From NCBI GenBank assembly GCA_902462035.1, contig CABQAC010000068.1, positions 1 through 9,129 of the forward strand: DNA of 9,129 bases, written 5' to 3'. Positions 6,701 to 9,129 of the stretch are shown piece after piece (the stretch's first letter is position 1; each line of letters starts with the position of its first letter). Below the pieces are notes generated by a model that was given only the letters and a program-made list of their open reading frames with translations, did no database searches and was not told where the DNA came from. The translations under genes and the position numbers were made by a program. Origin of the DNA: an uncultured Eubacteriales bacterium. Lineage in GTDB: Bacteria; Bacillota; Clostridia; Oscillospirales; Acutalibacteraceae.

Positions 6701-6738
6701 TTTTACAAAGGGTTAACATGTTTAAAAAAGGTTTAACA
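6701..6738 (-). repeat. Two 18-bp direct repeats 20 bp apart, candidate activator site
   Basis: On the minus strand TGTTAAACCTTTTTTAAA (6721-6738) is followed by TGTTAACCCTTTGTAAAA (6701-6718). They match at 15 of 18 positions, and their starts are 20 bp apart, so they lie on the same face of the helix. The downstream copy ends 4 bp before a possible -35 element. Paired direct repeats of this size beside the -35 are typical of AraC-family activators (known for the family); that such a protein acts here is inference. The junction also contains the palindrome AACATGTT (6715-6722), so a dimeric repressor is an alternative. No regulator gene is in the window. Confidence 0.5.
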
Positions 6739-6762
6739 AAAATAAAAGGAAACTTTACAGAA

Positions 6763-6800
6763 AAACAAAAAAACCCCCTCCGCATTTTGTGCGGCGGGGG
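6763..6800 (-). terminator. Intrinsic terminator of carB
   Basis: Read on the minus strand, the stem is CCCCC-G-CCGCA, the loop CAAAA, and the return TGCGG-A-GGGGG (6774-6800), with one G/A mismatch in the middle of an 11-position stem. A run of seven T (6767-6773) and more T-rich sequence follow. It begins 18 nt after the carB stop codon. It should end carB transcription and isolate the next operon from read-through. Confidence 0.93.
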
Positions 6801-6818
6801 AATAAACACGAGGGATAC

Positions 6819-9129
6819 TTATTTATCGGTAATTTCACGGTGGAACTGCTGCAGCGGTTTGACGCCGGGCGTTCCGCGCTCTTTAACCGCTTTAATGCCC
6901 TCTACGCTGGCCTTGGCGGCCGCCATGGTCGTCATGTAGGGGATGCGGTTCTTGATGGCGGATTTGCGGATGTAACTGTCGTCCGCCGCGCTCTTTTTGC
7001 CAATGGGGGTGTTGATGATCATGCTGATTTCGCGATTGGCAATGGCATCCAAAATGTTGGGGCGGCCTTCGTCGATCTTGGCGATGCTCTCGCAGGGGAT
7101 GTCGGCGGCGACAACGGCCTTGTACGTATTTTCAGTGGCCAGCAGGCGGAACCCGCATTCATAAAAACCCTTGGCAATTTCGGGAAGTTCGGGCTTGTCC
7201 ATATCGTTGACACTCAGCAGCACGGTGCCTTCCAGCGGCAGCTTGGTTTGGGTGGCTTCCTCCGCTTTATAGAACGCCTCGCCAAAATTAGCGGAAATAC
7301 CCAGCACCTCGCCGGTGGAACGCATTTCCGGGCCAAGCACCGGGTCCACCTCCTGGAACATATTGAAGGGGAAAACCGCCTCTTTGACACCATAATGGGA
7401 GAAAATGCGTTCTTTCAATGTGGGAACGGGGGAGGGCCGGCCGGTCAGATGACTGGTCATAATATCGGTGGCCAGCTTGACCATCTTAATGTCGCATACT
7501 TTGGAGACCAACGGCACGGTACGGGAGGCCCTGGGATTGGCTTCCAGTACATAGACTTTGCCGTCCTCGATGGCGTACTGCATGTTCATCAGGCCTACCA
7601 CGTGCATTTCCTTGGCGATTCGCTTGGTGTAGTCTTTGATGGTGGCGATCTGTTCGCCGGTCAGGTTCATAGAAGGCAGAATGCAGGCCGAGTCGCCCGA
7701 ATGCACGCCCGCCAGCTCGATATGTTCCATCACTGCGGGGACGAACACCTGTTCGCCGTCGCTGATGGCGTCCGCCTCGCACTCGGTGGCGTGGTGAAGG
7801 AACCGGTCGATGAGGATGGGGCGGTCGGGCGTGACGCCAACTGCCGCGTTCATGTAGAAGGTCAGGTCCTCGTCGTCGTGGACAACCTCCATGCCGCGGC
7901 CGCCCAGCACGTAGGAGGGCCGCACCATCACCGGGTAGCCGATGCGGTTGGCGATTTCCAGCGCCTGGTCCACATTGACCGCCATGCCCGATTCCGGCAT
8001 GGGGATTTGCAGCTTGTCCATCATGGCGCGGAACAAATCCCGGTCTTCGGCCAGGTCGATGGTTTCGGGCGTGGTGCCCAAAATGGTGACGCCGTACTTT
8101 TTCAAATCCGCCGCCAGGTTCAGCGGCGTCTGGCCGCCAAACTGGGCGATGACGCCTACCGGGTGTTCTTTTTCGTAGATGCTCAGCACATCCTCCAGCG
8201 TCAGCGGTTCAAAGTATAGTTTATCCGACGTATCGTAGTCGGTGGAGACTGTTTCCGGGTTGCAATTGACAATGATGGTTTCAAAGCCCAGTTCCTTCAA
8301 AGCGATGGCCGCGTGGACGCAGCAGTAGTCGAATTCGATCCCCTGGCCGATGCGGTTGGGGCCGCCGCCTAAAATCATTACCTTGGGCCTGTCCGTGCCG
8401 CAGGGGCTGCGGTCCTCGATGTGGTAGCTGGAGTAATAGTAAGCGGCGTTTTCGGTAGCACTGACATGGATGCCTTCCCAGCCCTCGGTCACGCCGATTG
8501 CGGCGCGCGCGCGGCGGATGTCGACTTCCGGCAGGGCGAGCAGCTGGCTTAAGTAACGGTCGGAGAAACCGTTGAGCTTGGCGCTCTTGAGCATATCCGC
8601 CGGCGGGACGGTACCTTTATATTGCTTCAGCGCTTCTTCTTCCTCGACCAACTCTTTCATCTGCTGAAGGAAGTAATGCTTGATCTTGGTCAGTTCATAC
8701 AGTTCTTCCACTGTGGCGCCTTTTCGAAGGGCTTCGTACAGAATAAACTGGCGCTCGCTGGAGGGGCTGTAGAGCATGGAGATCAGTTCATCCTTCGTCT
8801 TGGATGCGAAATCCCTGGCGCCGCCCAAGCCGTAACGGCCGGTCTCCAGGCTGCGGATGGCCTTTTGGAAAGCTTCTTTATAGGTTTTGCCAATGCTCAT
8901 GACTTCGCCCACGGCGCGCATTTGGGTGCCCAGCTTATCCTGCGCGCCCTTGAATTTCTCGAACGCCCACCGGGCGAATTTGATCACGATATAATCCCCG
9001 CCGGGCACATACCGGTCCAGCGTACCGCTCTTGCCGCAGGGGATTTCGTCCAGCGTCAGCCCGCAGGCCAGCATGGCGGACACCAGCGCGATGGGGAAGC
9101 CGGTGGCCTTGGAAGCCAGCGCGGAAGAG
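6819..9129 (-). CDS. carB: Carbamoyl-phosphate synthase large subunit, 3' part (5' end outside window)
   Basis: CarB makes carbamoyl phosphate from bicarbonate, two ATP and ammonia supplied by the small subunit CarA, feeding pyrimidine and arginine synthesis in the cytoplasm. The frame is open to the window edge and its first readable residues (SSALASKATGFPIA) match the end of the carboxyphosphate domain of known CarB proteins. About 769 residues are present of the usual 1060-1080. Numbering from the internal GTG at 9083, the oligomerisation region follows to about residue 230. The second ATP-grasp unit comes next, with GPNRIGQGIEFDY (241-253), FGGQTPLNLA (315-324), the glycine-rich VLGGRGMEV (392-400) and EANPRASRTVP (514-524). 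The C-terminal MGS-like allosteric domain runs from about 617, with KIDEGRPNILDA (669-680) and IINTPIGKK (689-697). By eye, the Lys and Thr residues that bind effector phosphate in E. coli are mostly kept. The gene ends in TAA, and a terminator separates it from the operon downstream. Nothing suggests damage. Identity is very secure. Confidence 0.98.
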   Translation of the reverse strand, partial: SSALASKATGFPIALVSAMLACGLTLDEIPCGKSGTLDRYVPGGDYIVIKFARWAFEKFKGAQDKLGTQMRAVGEVMSIGKTYKEAFQKAIRSLETGRYGLGGARDFASKTKDELISMLYSPSSERQFILYEALRKGATVEELYELTKIKHYFLQQMKELVEEEEALKQYKGTVPPADMLKSAKLNGFSDRYLSQLLALPEVDIRRARAAIGVTEGWEGIHVSATENAAYYYSSYHIEDRSPCGTDRPKVMILGGGPNRIGQGIEFDYCCVHAAIALKELGFETIIVNCNPETVSTDYDTSDKLYFEPLTLEDVLSIYEKEHPVGVIAQFGGQTPLNLAADLKKYGVTILGTTPETIDLAEDRDLFRAMMDKLQIPMPESGMAVNVDQALEIANRIGYPVMVRPSYVLGGRGMEVVHDDEDLTFYMNAAVGVTPDRPILIDRFLHHATECEADAISDGEQVFVPAVMEHIELAGVHSGDSACILPSMNLTGEQIATIKDYTKRIAKEMHVVGLMNMQYAIEDGKVYVLEANPRASRTVPLVSKVCDIKMVKLATDIMTSHLTGRPSPVPTLKERIFSHYGVKEAVFPFNMFQEVDPVLGPEMRSTGEVLGISANFGEAFYKAEEATQTKLPLEGTVLLSVNDMDKPELPEIAKGFYECGFRLLATENTYKAVVAADIPCESIAKIDEGRPNILDAIANREISMIINTPIGKKSAADDSYIRKSAIKNRIPYMTTMAAAKASVEGIKAVKERGTPGVKPLQQFHREITDK

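Noticed and set aside
6789..8219. 476-codon open frame on the plus strand opposite carB
   Set aside because: It lies antisense to an unmistakable CarB, begins inside the carB terminator, and its product is low-complexity with many Gly, His and Val. It is a shadow of the codon bias of carB.
9081..9083. GTG at 9083 as a start of carB
   Set aside because: The frame continues upstream to the window edge with conserved CarB sequence, so this GTG is an internal valine codon.
1..9129. CRISPR arrays, tRNA or rRNA genes, insertion sequences, attachment sites
   Set aside because: No repeated units with spacers, cloverleaf-like or rRNA sequence, transposase or integrase frames, or flanking duplications were found by reading.

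Overview
The window reads as a piece of a Gram-positive, Clostridia-type (Bacillota) chromosome. The signs are strong AGGAGG or GAAAGGATG ribosome binding sites, Rho-independent terminators with long T runs, a lipoprotein-type solute-binding protein, and a sugar-type ABC importer encoded without its own ATPase. This assignment is inferred from style, not from a search. Every gene I accept lies on the minus strand, so transcription runs from high to low coordinates.

Right part (9129 to about 6763): the 3' three quarters of carB, the large subunit of carbamoyl-phosphate synthase. It is cut by the window edge and closed by a strong intrinsic terminator. It is a housekeeping gene and marks the border of the accessory block.

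Middle part (about 6740 to 1914): a four-gene operon. It opens with an AT-rich control region that carries two 18-bp direct repeats spaced 20 bp apart. The genes follow in order: a cytoplasmic PHP-domain metallo-phosphoesterase (CehA/McbA-like), a UgpB-like lipoprotein binding protein, and two permeases of the MalF/UgpA and MalG/UgpE types. The permease genes overlap by ATGA. An intrinsic terminator lies about 140 nt after the last stop codon.

Left part (1811 to 24): a separately transcribed gene with a near-consensus sigma-A promoter that has a palindrome inside its spacer. It encodes a 560-residue cytoplasmic glycoside-hydrolase-like protein with an N-terminal DUF5060-type domain, a barrel resembling the apiosidase (GH140)/DUF4038 group, and a C-terminal beta domain.

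Working model (inference): a phosphorylated or glycosylated small molecule, plausibly a glycerophosphodiester or sugar phosphodiester, is captured by the UgpB-like protein and imported by the permeases with a shared ATPase encoded elsewhere. Inside the cell the PHP enzyme cleaves the phosphoester, taking the place that UgpQ holds in the classical ugp operon. The neighbouring hydrolase may cleave a glycosidic bond of the same or a related substrate. No CRISPR array, RNA gene, insertion sequence or integrase was seen.
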